Shown here: piece by piece, positions 46,937-58,575 of the stretch
How positions within the stretch are numbered: the stretch's first letter is position 1
Layout: each line of letters starts with the position of its first letter
Program-made: the position numbers and the translations under genes
The notes under the pieces: model-generated
What the model saw: the letters and a program-made list of their open reading frames with translations, nothing else
What the model was told of the DNA's origin: nothing
The model's database searches: none
DNA from: Conus ventricosus
Lineage: Eukaryota > Mollusca > Gastropoda > Neogastropoda > Conidae
Length of the DNA: 64,000 nucleotides
Direction of reading: 5' to 3'
Assembly: GCA_018398815.1 (NCBI GenBank)
Contig: CM031611.1
Coordinates: forward strand, 45,788,525-45,852,524

Positions 46937-47111
46937 GAAAAGAGGATGGTTCTGAGCATGCGCAAGGCACGAGGCCCTTTCAAGGGTTTTGTTGTCCGTA
47001 CGGACTTTATTGTATACAAGGCAGGGATAGCAAATTGCTGCCGCTTATTGCATTAGTGAGCCACGTAAGTATGTTAGATTAAACGTAATTTTAGAATAAA
47101 AATTTCCTTTT
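46937..47111 (+). repeat. DIRS right inverted terminal repeat
   Basis: 46,937-47,069 is the inverse of the left repeat; 47,070-47,111, ending in AAAAATTTCCTTTT, is unique to this end and is matched inverted in the internal complementary region. Confidence 0.9.
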
Positions 47112-47458
47112 CGTGGCTCAGCATTGCTATCCTACTCTTTCAATAGACTTTTTTTCTCCCTTTTTTCTTGGATTTTTTTTAATGAACATTTTTTTTTTTT
47201 TAGTAACAAATCATTTTTCAAACACACATACATTACAAACCATTACATATACAGCAATTAATTGCAACACAAAAACAAAATAAAAAAGCCCAGCTGAACA
47301 ATCAAAATCCATACACACAAAACAGAAGGGAACCGGAAATCTGGCTTTTTTTTTTTTTTTTTTTTTCATTTCGATGTATCTTTGTTGTAATTTTGTTTGT
47401 CAGCGAGTACTAATGATGGTGAAATAACAGGCTTTGAAATGATGGGTTTCAGTGCCAC
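47112..47458. other. Short intergenic stretch between DIRS right end and CDK11
   Basis: AT-rich, with a T run at 47,347-47,366. If the exon at 47,459 is the first of CDK11, this is its proximal promoter/5' UTR; I see no clear TATA box or initiator. TTTCAG at 47,444-47,449 could instead be a splice acceptor. Confidence 0.4.
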
Positions 47459-47646
47459 ATGTCGGATTCAAGCAGCAGCAGCTCCCCCAACAGTTCTTTT
47501 GAACAGGGGAACTCAAGGTCCAGTCCTGAGCAGTACAAGAAGCGAGAGAGGGCGCTAGTGATCAGCAAAGGGGATCAGCAAAGGAAGGTTACCCTGGCGT
47601 CGCCCCACCACCCCGACGTGTTCGAAGTTGATGACAGAGACAGTGT
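47459..47646 (+). CDS. CDK11 candidate first (or early) exon
   Basis: The ORF MSDSSSSSSPNSSFEQG runs into charged sequence and ends at DDRDSV directly followed by a good donor, GTAAGTGC, at 47,647. It is Ser-rich and polar, consistent with the disordered CDK11 N-terminus, and the DDRDS ending resembles it, but the rest is not conserved enough to be sure. The ATG at 47,459 is the first in frame; TTTCAG just upstream leaves open an internal-exon reading. Phase fits a plus-strand gene continuing at 48,822. Confidence 0.5.
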
Positions 47647-48821
47647 GTAAGTGCATTGCTCTTCCTAAGTGGTTATCAGTATCATCATCATGGTGCTGTT
47701 TGTCAGTATCTCATTGGTTTGTGAGTTTCACACCATGGTTTAAAAAAAAATTTTTTTTACCCCCACAGATTGTACAAATTACGTCTGAGATATGGGCAGT
47801 CCTAAGACAGTGTTTCGTGTTTGTGGGTTTTGTTGTTGTGTTGTTGCAAATTTAGTGTTTTCCTAGGAACAGATATTCTTGAGAGAAGTTTATGAAGTTA
47901 AGTGATGATTGTGTACGTTATCTTTTTGTTTTAAAGAAAAGTAACAATCCAGAATTGCTTATCATAGATTTATCAGTGATTCAGTTTCATTAACAATTTA
48001 ATGCATTTAATGCGTTATTTTTGACTAACACTTCATTAGAACTTGTGAAAGAATAACTTCAGGGGTCTTGTTGGAATGTTGATAGTTGCCTCATCAGCTG
48101 TTTTGAAAATGATAACGTGGTGAATATCATGTTAGCTGTGTAATATTGAGAACTGGAATTAAATTCCAGCTTTGGTTTCACAAACAAGGGAAAGAACAGA
48201 GTCCAGCCCTGAAAGCCAGGATTGTTCTTTACTTATCTTTGCTAGTGCTTCAAACATTTCACTGGTCAGATCAAAAGTTTACTCACCAACCCATACAAGC
48301 AGAAAAGGTGTTTTGCAACACATGTAAAGTGAAAATGACAAAGATGAAAAGCAGACATAACTTCTCAGTCCAAAAGTAATAAATAAAATGAAAATAAAAA
48401 CAAGCTCTTTTTTTGTTCAGCAGTCAATATGAAAGCAATGCTTTCATATTGGCGAGTGAAGCTCTCATTGTGGTTGCCAAATTTTTTGTCTGTTTGCTAT
48501 GGCAGATGAAATACTGGTTACTTTCAGGGCTAATAGTAATGAATCTTCATCTCAGTGGCACTGGTGAATTTAAGCTATCAGAGGACCTTGAAAGCCTGAT
48601 CAGAAAACTGAGGGTGTTAAGTGATTGAAACTGTGCCTGCAGTGAATTTCATCTTTGTAAATGTTTAGATGTATGCTAACTGTGATAGAAATTTGATAAG
48701 AAATAACACCCAAGAATAGTTTGAAGGTGTAGCAAGGTGAAAGCAAAAGGATAAGATCAGTGTGCATTTTTAATGCATTACGCCAATGTTTTTATGTTGA
48801 AGGTTGTTTGACCTGTTACAG
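47647..48821. other. CDK11 intron region, no other feature seen
   Basis: AT-rich sequence between the first candidate exon and the exon at 48,822. Only short unrecognised ORFs are present. Confidence 0.5.
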
Positions 48822-48998
48822 GGATGTCATTGAGATTCCCTCAGATGACGGAGAGATAAGCGTGATGCACTCAACAAACAAACCGCCACAGTCTCAGGCG
48901 GTCCAGTGCGCCGAGAGAAATCTCACAAGCGTAAGCACAAGGCTGAGCGTCGGCGCGAGAAACAGAAACAAGCCCGTGAATTGGAGAGAGAAGAGACC
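48822..48998 (+). CDS. CDK11: CDK11 exon, charged N-terminal region
   Basis: Acceptor TGTTACAG at 48,821 and donor CC|GTGAGT at 48,999 bound this exon. It reads DVIEIPSDDGEISVMHS and NKPPQSQ, then in another frame RREKSHKRKHKAERRREKQK. In CDK11 proteins an acidic segment is followed by a KPPQ-type motif and then the K/R/E-rich nuclear region, so the order fits. A missing or extra base near 48,905 splits the exon into two frames; in an essential gene this is more likely an assembly error than a mutation. Confidence 0.75.
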
Positions 48999-49221
48999 GT
49001 GAGTGTTCTTGGTTTTTTTACTTGCATGTTTTGTCTTATTCTGGTTTTATCTCTTTTTCTTTTGAAAAGTTTATTTGTGGACGTATTTGTGTTTTGTTCT
49101 TTTTTGTGTCTGAACAAATGTTGGGATACATCTGTCTTAAGTGTTTTCAGTGTTGTGTATCATAACGGGCATTTCTGTTCACTTGGGCACAAAATGACAA
49201 CTTGGCATTTTGTTTATGCAG

Positions 49222-49444
49222 GAGGAAGTCATCGTCACATCGTGGATCATCATGTTCGAGGGGAGAGAACTGAGGTCAAGGAGAGAGGGATCCGAGGCTT
49301 CAAGGATGCTCGTGAGATTGTACGTGAGAGGCAGAAGGAAAAAGAGAAACGTCTGAAAGAGGTGCCTCGAGATGACTGGGCACCCCGTGATGACAGGGAG
49401 GTGGGCAAAGAAGCACGCAAGAGGAAAGAATCGCAGAAAGAACG
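49222..49444 (+). CDS. CDK11: CDK11 exon, RE-rich N-terminal region
   Basis: Acceptor TTTATGCAG ends at 49,221; donor CG|GTGAGC is at 49,445. The exon encodes HRHIVDHHVRGERTEVKERG and a long Glu/Arg/Lys stretch (VRERQKEKEKRLKEVPRDDW). CDK11 N-termini are built of such repeats and bind RNA-processing partners. It joins in phase to the next exon: the split Arg codon (CG|A) gives QKER-ERLENME. Confidence 0.78.
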
Positions 49445-50221
49445 GTGAGCAGTGTTTATTTGACTGTAAATGAATACATGTACATTTGAGTTTGTAATGT
49501 TATCATATTATTAGATTATTTTTCGAGAGTGCTAGACGTATTAGGATAGTATTCAAAATTTAAAGAATTGCCTGCAAAATCTACTAGCCCACGCTGATTT
49601 AAAAAAAAAAAATTAAAATGCCAGTTCACCGCACTTGTGTCAAATAATACAATGTTGATTCCGTTTGAATCAATTTCACTTGTGTTTGAACGGTCTTAAG
49701 TAATAGCATTAAATATGACTTTCAGTACAATGATGATTATAAAAAAGAAACAAAACACAAAAAAACCTCTCATTAAGGAACAGGTGGAAATGGCAGCTGT
49801 AGAATTGAAGCTATGTGGTCAAAAAGTCAAGTGTAACACTCAGCTCTTCCTAAATAACCAGAATGGAGATAGAAATGATAATGATTCATGGATGGACAGA
49901 TCAGCACTGAACAAACAGTGAGAGGTGGACTAATCGGTAAGTAAAAGGTAACCTGAATGAAGGGACTTAAATTTTGTTTTCAGATTTGCAATATTCAGAG
50001 AAAATTAGTTGGAATCAGTCCATCAGTTCATGCGAATTGAAATATGAGCATATCTGTTTTCAGATAAGCTGTACACAACTGTACTAACCTACTGTCTGTC
50101 TCTGCAATTGTAATGCTAAGGTTTGTTCTGAACAGTAGGAATCTTTTCATGAACATGGTTGATGGAAGACAACTAGCAGAGCTGTCTGGGCTCGTGCTAT
50201 TAAGAGTACATATGTTTTCAG

Positions 50222-50342
50222 AGAGAGGCTGGAGAACATGGAACGGGAAAAGCAGCGTGAACGTCGCCTACGTGAGAGAGAGAAAAGGCAGATAAACAGA
50301 GGCGTAAAGAAGAAGAAAGACGACTTCAGCAAAGAGGTGAGG
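50222..50342 (+). CDS. CDK11: CDK11 exon, RE-rich N-terminal region
   Basis: Acceptor TTTTCAG ends at 50,221. The exon reads RERLENMEREKQRERRLRER, then K/R/E-rich sequence in either of two frames. Donor is GAGG|GTAAGT at 50,343 (an alternative, GAG|GTGAGG, lies 6 bp upstream). The arginine-glutamate repeats match the CDK11 N-terminal region. The downstream half appears frameshifted around 50,290. Confidence 0.75.
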
Positions 50343-50930
50343 GTAAGTGCTGTCTGTGTATATTCCTGTAGATTTGTTGTTTGAGGATTATTCCTAAAGG
50401 AACAAAATTGATGTCGCTTATGTAGCCCTGATACATTCTACAGGACTTGGCAAGGAACCTTTTCTGCTCATTCAGATAGTATATTAAATGGAAACTATGC
50501 ATCAATGTGTATTTTTAAATGGAACTTGGCATCAAATGTTAACACATTGTGGCAGCAAGTTTTGGATGACTGGAACGAGAATGTTCCCCATTGTTAAAAG
50601 TTACTGTCTGATTTGAAGTTACTGTCTGATTTGAATTGAAAGAGGCTTTCACCTTTTCTCTCTAAAAGCTCTATGGAAAGACTTCGCAGTGTTATAGGAA
50701 AAAAAAACTTAGTAACTCTCTGGCAATCAAGGTGGAAAATGATTTAAGTTTCTGTTTAAAGACATGTCCTAACTTTTGTGACATCTGAATGTGAAGTGCT
50801 GGATATTGTGATAATCTATTGTCCCATATAATGCTTTTTGGATATCTAAAATCTTGCGGAATTTTTTCAATGTTTTATTTCAATTTGAAGACATGGTCTA
50901 AACTTGTTATGTTGTTGGTGATGTTTATAG

Positions 50931-51113
50931 ATACCAGACCAAGAGATAAGGGGCTGCGAATTGACCGCCATTTGGAAAGAGGCAATGAGCGCAACATTGA
51001 CAGAACCAACAGGGAACGTGGTCGTGGCAAAGAGCAGCGGCGTCAACGAATGGAGCGAGATCGCAGTGATATGCGTGAAAGGGACAGGTCCCGTAAAGAG
51101 GATGATGATCGAG
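50931..51113 (+). CDS. CDK11: CDK11 exon, RE/RD-rich N-terminal region
   Basis: Acceptor TGTTTATAG ends at 50,930; donor CGAG|GTATTA is at 51,114. The exon is uninterrupted: TRPRDKGLRIDRHLERGNER through RDRSRKEDDDRG. It is dominated by R-D, R-E and R-S dipeptides, typical of splicing-associated kinases. The split Gly codon (G|GT) continues into GRPRGPRPQE of the next exon. Confidence 0.78.
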
Positions 51114-52639
51114 GTATTAACTTTTGTTTGTTTGTTTATGTAAGGCTTTAAAGAAAAATTCTGTTCTTGGTTTCAACAGCAGCTTATGTCGGTTAAGTGA
51201 TAGTCTGTACACAACCTTTGCGCCTTACTTTAAAAGAGTCAGTATGGTAATGTAGGTTGTTCTTCATGAAATAGCTGAGAATAAGTAGCTGGGAAACTGT
51301 TCAACAGTAATTTTTCATTTCTGAGATTAACAGGAAGGTAGTTTGCTACAGTTGATCATAATATATACTACTGAAACGAAGAAAAAACCTTCAGTCGAAT
51401 GAAACTTGGATGGTATTATTGTAAGAAGGTTAAATCACTATGTTGGAAACAGTTCTTTTAAGGAGGTAGAATTGTGGAGTTAAGTGTATCTGTATTTAAT
51501 AGAATTTGGAAGCACATATGTTAAGGAGGTTTATCCAAATTAAGTAGGCCTCCATTTGAAGTCAAAATTTGGCGGGAGATTTTTTGAGGAGGTAAATTCA
51601 TTAAGTACAGGTGGAAGCCTGGGCCAACAGTTGAGAATAATTATGGAATGCAGGCCTTCCATTAAACACTGAAATCAGGAACAGAAACATTCCGTTTTGA
51701 TAGTCTTCAGACTTGTGAGATTGTGCTTGGGTGTTTTTAGGATGAGATTGTGCTTGGGTGTTTTTAGGATCAGCAAGATTTGCCTTTGGATACCTCCTTT
51801 TTCTAGGCTTTTGGGCAAAAGCATGCATTTTATTTATTGTTCCTTTTCCTTTGTAATTTAGTTTGTAATTTTTACTGAAAATGAACAAAATATCCTGAAA
51901 ATGTATTTGTTGATGGATTTCTCCATTATTCATTTTTTTAGATAATATTAAAAGCACAGTCATGATTTACCAGAGCTGTTTAGTCAAGAGTAAAAAAGAG
52001 ATGGAACACTTTACTTCAAAAATGATGATGATATCTTCAGACGGATCAGTAAAAATAATGTGCAAAATTGCTGGGAATGAATGATGAACTGCAGTATGAT
52101 GACTGGTGCACAAACTTTATCGGAAGATTAGCGGAGCTGGTGTGAGTTTTTGTGTATGCAGTTTGCTCTGGCAATCTCCTGGGAAGGGATGTTTGTATAT
52201 ATGCGTTTTCACCCTCTCCACTTGTACCAACAGTTTTAAAACAAAGTGTCCAGAGAGAAGTGCCAGGTGATCCTCATGTACACCCAAAATGGACAAAGAA
52301 CTGGATCAGCCTCATAATCAGTTTGCTGGTAAAGGTTTCCATTCACCTACCTGTGAGACTGGACTTCTTGTCTCAGCTCAGGCCGAGGAAATGGCACTTT
52401 GGACACTGTGTCCCTCTTTTCTGCATGCCAGCTACATGTCAGTCGACATCTGTCATCAGAGAGATGTTTCCAGCCTCCATGCATAGATGAAATTTTGAGG
52501 AGAAGGGGACTACCCTTTCACATCCAGACTAAGCCGGGGAGGCAGTTGCATAACACCCAAAGTGGCCGCTAACATCGAGTTCTAGGCTTGGGGACCTGTC
52601 CATAGATTTTCTCTTGTGGTATCAATGTCGTCCTGTTCA
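51114..52639. other. CDK11 intron, part before the minisatellite
   Basis: No exon recognised. A 27-bp unit, GAGATTGTGCTTGGGTGTTT and seven more bases, is directly duplicated at about 51,717-51,770. ORFs at 52,152-52,490 are unrecognised. Confidence 0.5.
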
Positions 52640-53680
52640 GATAATGGATGGCTTCAGTAAAGTTCAGAATTGTTGGGATGGCCACAATATTCAACTTCAA
52701 AATTACCAGGATGGCCAACAGTCACTTTCAGTTTACTTGGATTGCCACAGTTCAGTTTCAGGATTGGTAGGATAGCTACATTTCCATTTTAGAATTAGAA
52801 TGCCAAGATGGCCGAGTTCAATTTCAGAATTGCTGGATGGCCACAAGTCAATTACAGTGATGCTGGAATGACCACAAGTCAATTTCAGAGATGCTGGAAT
52901 GGACACAAGTCAATTTCAGAGATGCTGGGATAGCCACAAGTCAATTTCAGAGATGCTGGATAGCCACAAGTCAATTACAGTAATGCGGAATGGACACAAG
53001 CCAATTACAGTGATGCTGGAATGGCCACAAGTCAGTTTCAGAGTTGCTGGAATGGACACAAGTCAATTTCAGAGATGCTGGGATAGCCACAAGTCAATTT
53101 CAGAGATGGGATAGCCACAAGTCAATTACAGTAATGCTGGAATGGACACAAGTCAATTACAGTGATGCTGGAATGGACACAAGTCAATTTCAGAGTTGCT
53201 GGAATGGACACAGGTCAATTTCAGAGATGCTGGGATAGCCACAAGTCAATTTCAGAGATGCTGGGATAGCCACAAGTCAATTACAGTAATGCTGGAATGG
53301 ACACGAGTTAATTACAGTGATGTTGGAATGGCCACAAGTCAATTTCAGAGATGCTGGAATGGACACAAGTCAATTTCAGAGATGCTGGAATGGACACAAG
53401 TCAATTTCAGAGATGCTGGAATGGCACAAGTCAATTTTAGAGATGCTGGGATAGCCACAGTTCAATGACAGAATTGCTAAGACGGCCATGCAGAATTGCT
53501 GAGATGGCCATGATTGAATTTCAGATTTGTTAGGATGGCCACGATTCTGTTTCAGAAATGCTAGAATGGCCACAACTTAATTTCAGAATTGTTAGGATGA
53601 CCACAGTTTGATTTCAACATTACTAGGATGGTCACTTCAGTTGCAGAATTGCTACAATGGCCACAGTGCAGCCTCAAGAT
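52640..53680 (+). repeat. Minisatellite of about 31-bp units, intronic
   Basis: Units of the form ATGG(A/C)CACAAGTCAATTTC followed by AGAGATGCTGGA repeat more than 20 times, most regular at 52,850-53,460 and more diverged at both ends (units with TTCAGAATTGCTAGGATGGC). Variant units alternate TTTCAGAGATGCTGG with TTACAGTGATGCTGG, hinting at a higher-order pattern. ORFs such as 52,899-53,114 and 53,196-53,468 (MDTSQFQRCW-type) arise from the repeat and are not genes. Confidence 0.95.
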
Positions 53681-53803
53681 CAGGAGTCTTTCCTCTTTGG
53701 CACCCTTGTAAAGCCACGCATACTAGGCCCAAGTGTTTTAGACCTGTGTTTTTTGTTAGTATTTTGTTGGTATGATGATTGCAGTATAGTTCTGTATGTC
53801 TAG

Positions 53804-54046
53804 GTCGACCTCGAGGTCCTCGCCCACAGGAATTGAGCGCTCATACTGAACACCGTGAAGAAGAGAAGAAACCAGCTACTCCAGAGCCGGTGGAGGAAGA
53901 AGAAGAGGAGGAGGAGGAGGAGGAAGAAGAGATGGTAGAAGAACCTCCCTCGCCTCAAGCCAACGCTCTTTCAGAGGAAGAAGACCAGTTGAATAAGACT
54001 CCGCCCCATGAAAAACCCAGCTCTTCAGAAGAGGAGTCCGATTCCG
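53804..54046 (+). CDS. CDK11: CDK11 exon, polyglutamate region
   Basis: Acceptor GTATGTCTAG ends at 53,803; donor TCCG|GTGAGT is at 54,047. The exon begins GRPRGPRPQELSAHTEHREE and carries PVEEEEEEEEEEEEEMVEEP, then Ser/Glu-rich sequence ending SSSEEESDSG. CDK11 proteins have a long acidic Glu tract between the basic N-terminus and the kinase domain, and this exon sits where that is expected. The Glu tract is encoded by mixed GAA/GAG codons, so it is not a simple trinucleotide expansion. Confidence 0.82.
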
Positions 54047-56194
54047 GTGAGTGGCCATATGATCAGTATTTTTTGTTCGTTTTTTTTTTCTGGTTTCACT
54101 TCACTGTTTCTGCTGTGTTCAGATGTCTTTGTTAGAATATCGGGTTTGTGTGTGGGTTGCTTTTCTCTTTGAAGCTGCCAGTGTCATCAGACTGGAGTTC
54201 TGTTGAATGCTTGGTACCCCTGCTTTGTTAATAGTTATTTATTTTGATTAAGCTATGCTTAAAGTTTTCATGCACATCTTTCTAGATTTGTGGTGCACGT
54301 GTAGTTCTTTAGTGTTCAGCCTCTTTTCTCCTCTTTTTTTTTCCCTTTCTGTCTTAAATGAAGTAGTATTGTTGCTCTGCATCTTTTCTGTACACCAGTT
54401 TTCGGACTTTCTTTGTGCCCAGTTTCAAAGTACAGAAGTGTTTATATTACTGTGTTTTCTGTAGAATATATTTCAGTGTCACTTAGCCGAAGATGTTAGT
54501 GTTCTCTGATGTGTAGGGTCATAGTATCTAAGGTAGATGACTTATATTTGATACGAAATTATCAGCTTTTGAGTTTGATGTAGAAATACTTTCAGTGACA
54601 GTAGAAGCGTGTAGTGTTCTCTGATGTCTCTGAATATCAGCTTTTTAAGTTGATCTAGAAATAGTGTCAATGTCTCTATGTCTCTATCCATATTTGAACA
54701 AGATAACATGGGAACTGAACAAAAGCTTTCCTGTCCACTCTGTGTCAAACAGATTTGCACTGTTAGCATTTGCTGATGTTGGCTTTGGTTTCTGCTGTTT
54801 ATGTGTCAGTCTCAGGGGTGCAAAATGTGTACATATTCACTTCCCCCTTCATTCCTCTTTCTCTGACCTACTATTGTAGAAGTCATGGAGGATGTGCTGG
54901 TTTGTTAACTGACAGAAGAGCCAACTTTTGTTTTAATGGTTTGTACACCCACACATCAGAGCTAAAGTTCCTCTGCTTTTTGGAGGAAACATTTCCTCCT
55001 TCCTCCCGCCTCTCTCCCCATACCCTGCTTCTCAATTTTCAGCAGAAAAATGTTAAATGTTAGGGGTAAAAAATCGCAAAGGAAGGTATCTGTCTCATTT
55101 GATTTTCAGATTACCATGAGTAACATGGTTAACATGAGTATGTATGAAAATGATGTTTGAGCTGTTCAACAATGGTTCAAAAAAGTGGCAGAATGAAAAA
55201 TTCTGAGATACGACATTTTTTGTAGTTGTTAGTTAAGGAGAATGATATGGTGAGCTTGATGGGTAAGCAGTGAAGTCTAAAATGCACCAGACTAGACGAT
55301 TTTAACTTTCTTTTATTAAAAAAAAAAAAAATTCCGTGGGCTTGTCCTCACAGCTCCTGAAAATGGCATATGCTTCTAACGCCCAGTTTCTTCCTTTTCT
55401 ATGCTTGACACCCCCCCCCCCCCCCCCCCCCCCTTTTTTTTTTTTTTTTTGAAGCTCTAATGCATACACTCATACATAATATGCAGATGTGTATGAGTAA
55501 AACACAATTAATTGCATGCCCACTCTGTTATTTCTTTGCTATCAGATGGAGAACTGATGTGGTGCTCAGACTATAGCCATAAACAAAAAGCGTCTTAGAC
55601 TGACATTGGTACTTGTACCAATACACCTATTCAGCCTGCATGCATCCTTGTGTCTCAACCACTCCAATACATGCATAGGCCTTTATTAAATTACTATGTC
55701 AGTCACATTTGGAAAACTTTGTTTCATTCCTACACTAGACTGAAGTTGTGCTGCTGAACATGCTTCAGCATGGGCCACATGTCTGCTGAATGGGTTCTGA
55801 AGTCATATGAATCTTCATGAAAGAAATTCATATTCGAATCAGCACTCGGGGAAATCAAGCGCCAGTTTGTCAAAGAGAAGAAAATAATCACAAGACATGG
55901 CAAGAAGAAGATTGCCCAAATAACTTAGAATCTTTCAGAGGTACTCTCAGAATCGCAGTCAGAGTTAGGATGCATATTTCAGTTGGCTTGACTCGCAAGA
56001 AACACAGCATGTGCTTCTTGACCTGCTGTTTCTTGGCCCTGTATCGTTCTTTTCCTGAAAAAGACATGAGACCATGGTCCCACTTGCACCCCTGCATTCT
56101 GATCGGCTTTATTTGTTGTCGCTTTTGATGTTGTGCATGACGTTCTTTGTTGACTGATGGAGCGTTAACGTTTGTTTTGTTGCATGTTGTATAG
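54047..56194. other. CDK11 intron
   Basis: No exon recognised. It contains a C23-T17 homopolymer pair at 55,411-55,450. A minus-strand 141-codon ORF at 55,888-56,313 overlaps the micro-exon and shows no recognisable domain. Confidence 0.5.
55411..55450 (+). repeat. Homopolymer pair C23 then T17
   Basis: Twenty-three C followed directly by seventeen T. Lengths are unreliable given the indel noise elsewhere. Confidence 0.9.
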
Positions 56195-56239
56195 ATCACA
56201 AAAGCTCCAGCAGTGATTCCATGGATGAAGAACGTAAAC
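56195..56239 (+). CDS. CDK11: CDK11 micro-exon, Ser-rich
   Basis: A 45-base exon between acceptor TTGTATAG (to 56,194) and donor AAAC|GTAAGG (56,240). With the split codon from the previous exon it reads DHKSSSSDSMDEERKR, extending the Ser/acidic linker. Both splice sites and the phase fit. Confidence 0.7.
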
Positions 56240-57933
56240 GTAAGGGCTGGTTTTGTCTTTTCCCACTCAGAGATATTTTGCATGCAGTGCTGTGAGATTT
56301 GGTCTGGTTTCATTGCAGAGTGTAGGGTACTAGTGTTTGGTCCTTATTTCATTCATGAACTTTTGCGTTCGTTGTATGGACAGAGCTTGGTTGAGATTTC
56401 CAACATTTTGCATTTTTCTTTGAGTTGTTTATAATAAGAAATTTCATAATCCTTGTCTTTTACTGTCGGTGAAAATTTTGCTCAGTGAGTAGTTATGATA
56501 AACAATGGAACCGTGATAATGATCACCAGATATTCTTAAAAGTGAGGTCTTTAAAGGGAGAGAGTCTGAATAAGGAGGGAAATCTAGTGCAGACAAAAGC
56601 AAAAATGTTCCTGGGGAAACGTCTTTGAAGATGGGGAGTCTGTAATCGGAGATAAATCTGCTACAAGCAGTGACAACAGTGTAAGGGAAAAAAAAATGTG
56701 TTTAAAGGAAGTTGTATACAAAAAGACTGTTACACCCAGAAAGCAAGTCTAGTAGGGATGGAGTTTCTGTTGGGAAGCATATCTATCGCAGACAAAGAGA
56801 AAAAGTGTTTCCAGAGAATCAGGTTCTTCAAGGGAGGGAGACTTTATGGACATAAGCTCTGCTTTAAGGAGGTTTCACGTGGACTAAGATGAAACATGCT
56901 TTGGATTTAATGCATTTTCGTAAAGATACTGGTCTTCCGTTCATTTGTTCAGAGAGTGACCCCAGGCCCACAGTGCAAATGTGATAACTCTTGGGGTTGG
57001 ATGTGGTTGTACTCATGTTCAGTTTTGAAAAGTGTTGACATGAACTACAGACTATCATGAACATTCTCTGCTTGAATTGTAGTCTTTGATATTACTGACT
57101 TGGTCAGCAACTGTATTTAATGCTCCATGCAGCTGTAATGTTGTTCACTGCTGTGTTGTAGACTTGCACTTTAGACTTACAAAGCTAAATATTGTCAAGT
57201 CCTCTGAGGAAGGGAGAAACTTCCATTTCACTGATTCTGAGCGAGTGTAAGAAGACAGGAGAACCTGACAAATAGAGGCTCAGAATAACAGTGTTTAAGT
57301 TTGCACTATACATGTTTATGCATAAACCAGTTGGTCAACAACTGTCCATGTTCTATGCTTTTGAAAATTGTATGTTTTTTTTTGTGTTTTTTTTTTGAAA
57401 ATGTAAAATGTTACAATTTAAAAATCATTATTGTGTTAACTCTTTGAGTTCTGAATTTAGGGTGACTGTACTTTGGTTCTGCAGTTCGTGTACAGTCGAA
57501 ATTCCCTTCATTCCGGTTTCTGAGAGAAAACAAAAAAGGCAAAAGTACCACCCATATGTATCAAACATAAAACCAAAAACTCAGGAACTGTCTAGAGTAA
57601 GGAGAATATAGGCTAGCTTTGTCTAAATATGTCTGGCACGCGCTTGGGGTTTATCAGCAAGTCTTCTGATGTCCCGCTGTCGCTGAAAAACTGGAAGACA
57701 GGAAATTTGAGAAGGATAGAAACTCACCGTTTAGCTGCCTGATAAACTGGCATAGTGTATTCAAAAGGGTAAATAATGATTACTGGTGACTTTCGGATAA
57801 TATGTAACCTACGGGTTGAACACTTTCCATAGCTGAAAGGTGTATTGTGGGGCAGTTACACACAAGCGTAACTTTGAATATATTTTTTTAGCAGATATAT
57901 TTTATTCATATTTTTATTTTGATCGTTGTGCAG
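56240..57933. other. CDK11 intron, no other feature seen
   Basis: Ordinary AT-rich intron sequence with short T runs near 57,366. No exon or repeat recognised. Confidence 0.5.
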
Positions 57934-58115
57934 GTCCAGCCAAGTCTAAGTTTGAGAATGAACCGACAATGAAGAAGCAAGAAGGTCATGCAGGGGTCGC
58001 ACATTTTTATCCTCAGAGTCAGAAAGAGGAGAAGAAGGTGACTATGTGCAGGACAGTCCTCCTGAGTCCCCTACGCCTTGATGGAAGACTTGCCATCTAC
58101 CTGCCTGCTGTGCAG
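57934..58115 (+). CDS. CDK11: CDK11 exon, linker before the kinase domain
   Basis: Acceptor TTGTGCAG ends at 57,933; donor TGCAG|GTAAGG is at 58,116. It reads RPAKSKFENEPTMKKQEG and, in three successive frames, EEGDYVQDSPPESP, LMEDLP and YLPAVQ. Known CDK11 proteins have a GDYVPDSPALSP segment followed by LP-YLPA-QG just before the kinase domain, the same order as here. Two single-base shifts are needed to read it, which argues for consensus errors. Confidence 0.85.
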
Positions 58116-58575
58116 GTAAGGTGTCAAAGAAAAACCTGTGTGAATGGGCATTATTTAAAGAATCATTGTCGTGAAAGATGCCTTCTGCTAGCCCAATTTG
58201 GCAGGGCTGTGTTGTTTATAAGTCCGATTGTGTTTTTATGTTTTTTTGTCGATTGTTTTGTTATGGTTTTTTTTTTCCCCCTTTTTTTGTTTTAAATTTG
58301 TGTTTTTAGACGTACTGAGAGTGCTGCTGTTACCATGGCCCCCGTGCTGTGTTATTTGAATTCCTTTCTGGAAATTAGAAAAAAGAAAAGAAGAGTTTTG
58401 GTCAATCGTCAGCTTTGGGTATTCATGAATGGTAAAGGCACCTGAATTATGGTCACGTGCCAACTTTCTTTGATTCCGCTTCTTCAGGATTTTCTTTTTT
58501 AACATTGATTATTCCTTTCACTGTCAATGCAAAAAATGCGCACAGAGGATCAGTATTTTGTGTATTTCTCGTCCG

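Larger units (their letters stand above)
40004..47111 (+). mobile_element. DIRS-type tyrosine-recombinase retrotransposon, full length
   Basis: The element has inverted terminal repeats (shared part about 40,024-40,158 and 46,937-47,069), a gag-like ORF, RT, RNase H, a tyrosine recombinase and an internal complementary region, the layout of the DIRS1 group. It has no LTR-type integrase, and I see no target duplication, as expected for DIRS. Reading frames are broken in several places, including a 1.5-kb DNA transposon insertion in gag. It ends about 350 bp before the first candidate CDK11 exon. Confidence 0.9.

Noticed and set aside
52850..53460. CRISPR-like regular repeats
   Set aside because: Units are contiguous with no unique spacers and the context is a eukaryotic intron; it is a minisatellite.
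52899..53468. ORFs encoding MDTSQFQRCW-type repeats
   Set aside because: Produced by an intronic minisatellite; the unit length (about 31 bp) is not a multiple of three and no splice sites frame it.
55888..56313. 141-codon minus-strand ORF
   Set aside because: Overlaps a CDK11 micro-exon with good splice sites on the other strand and shows no recognisable domain.
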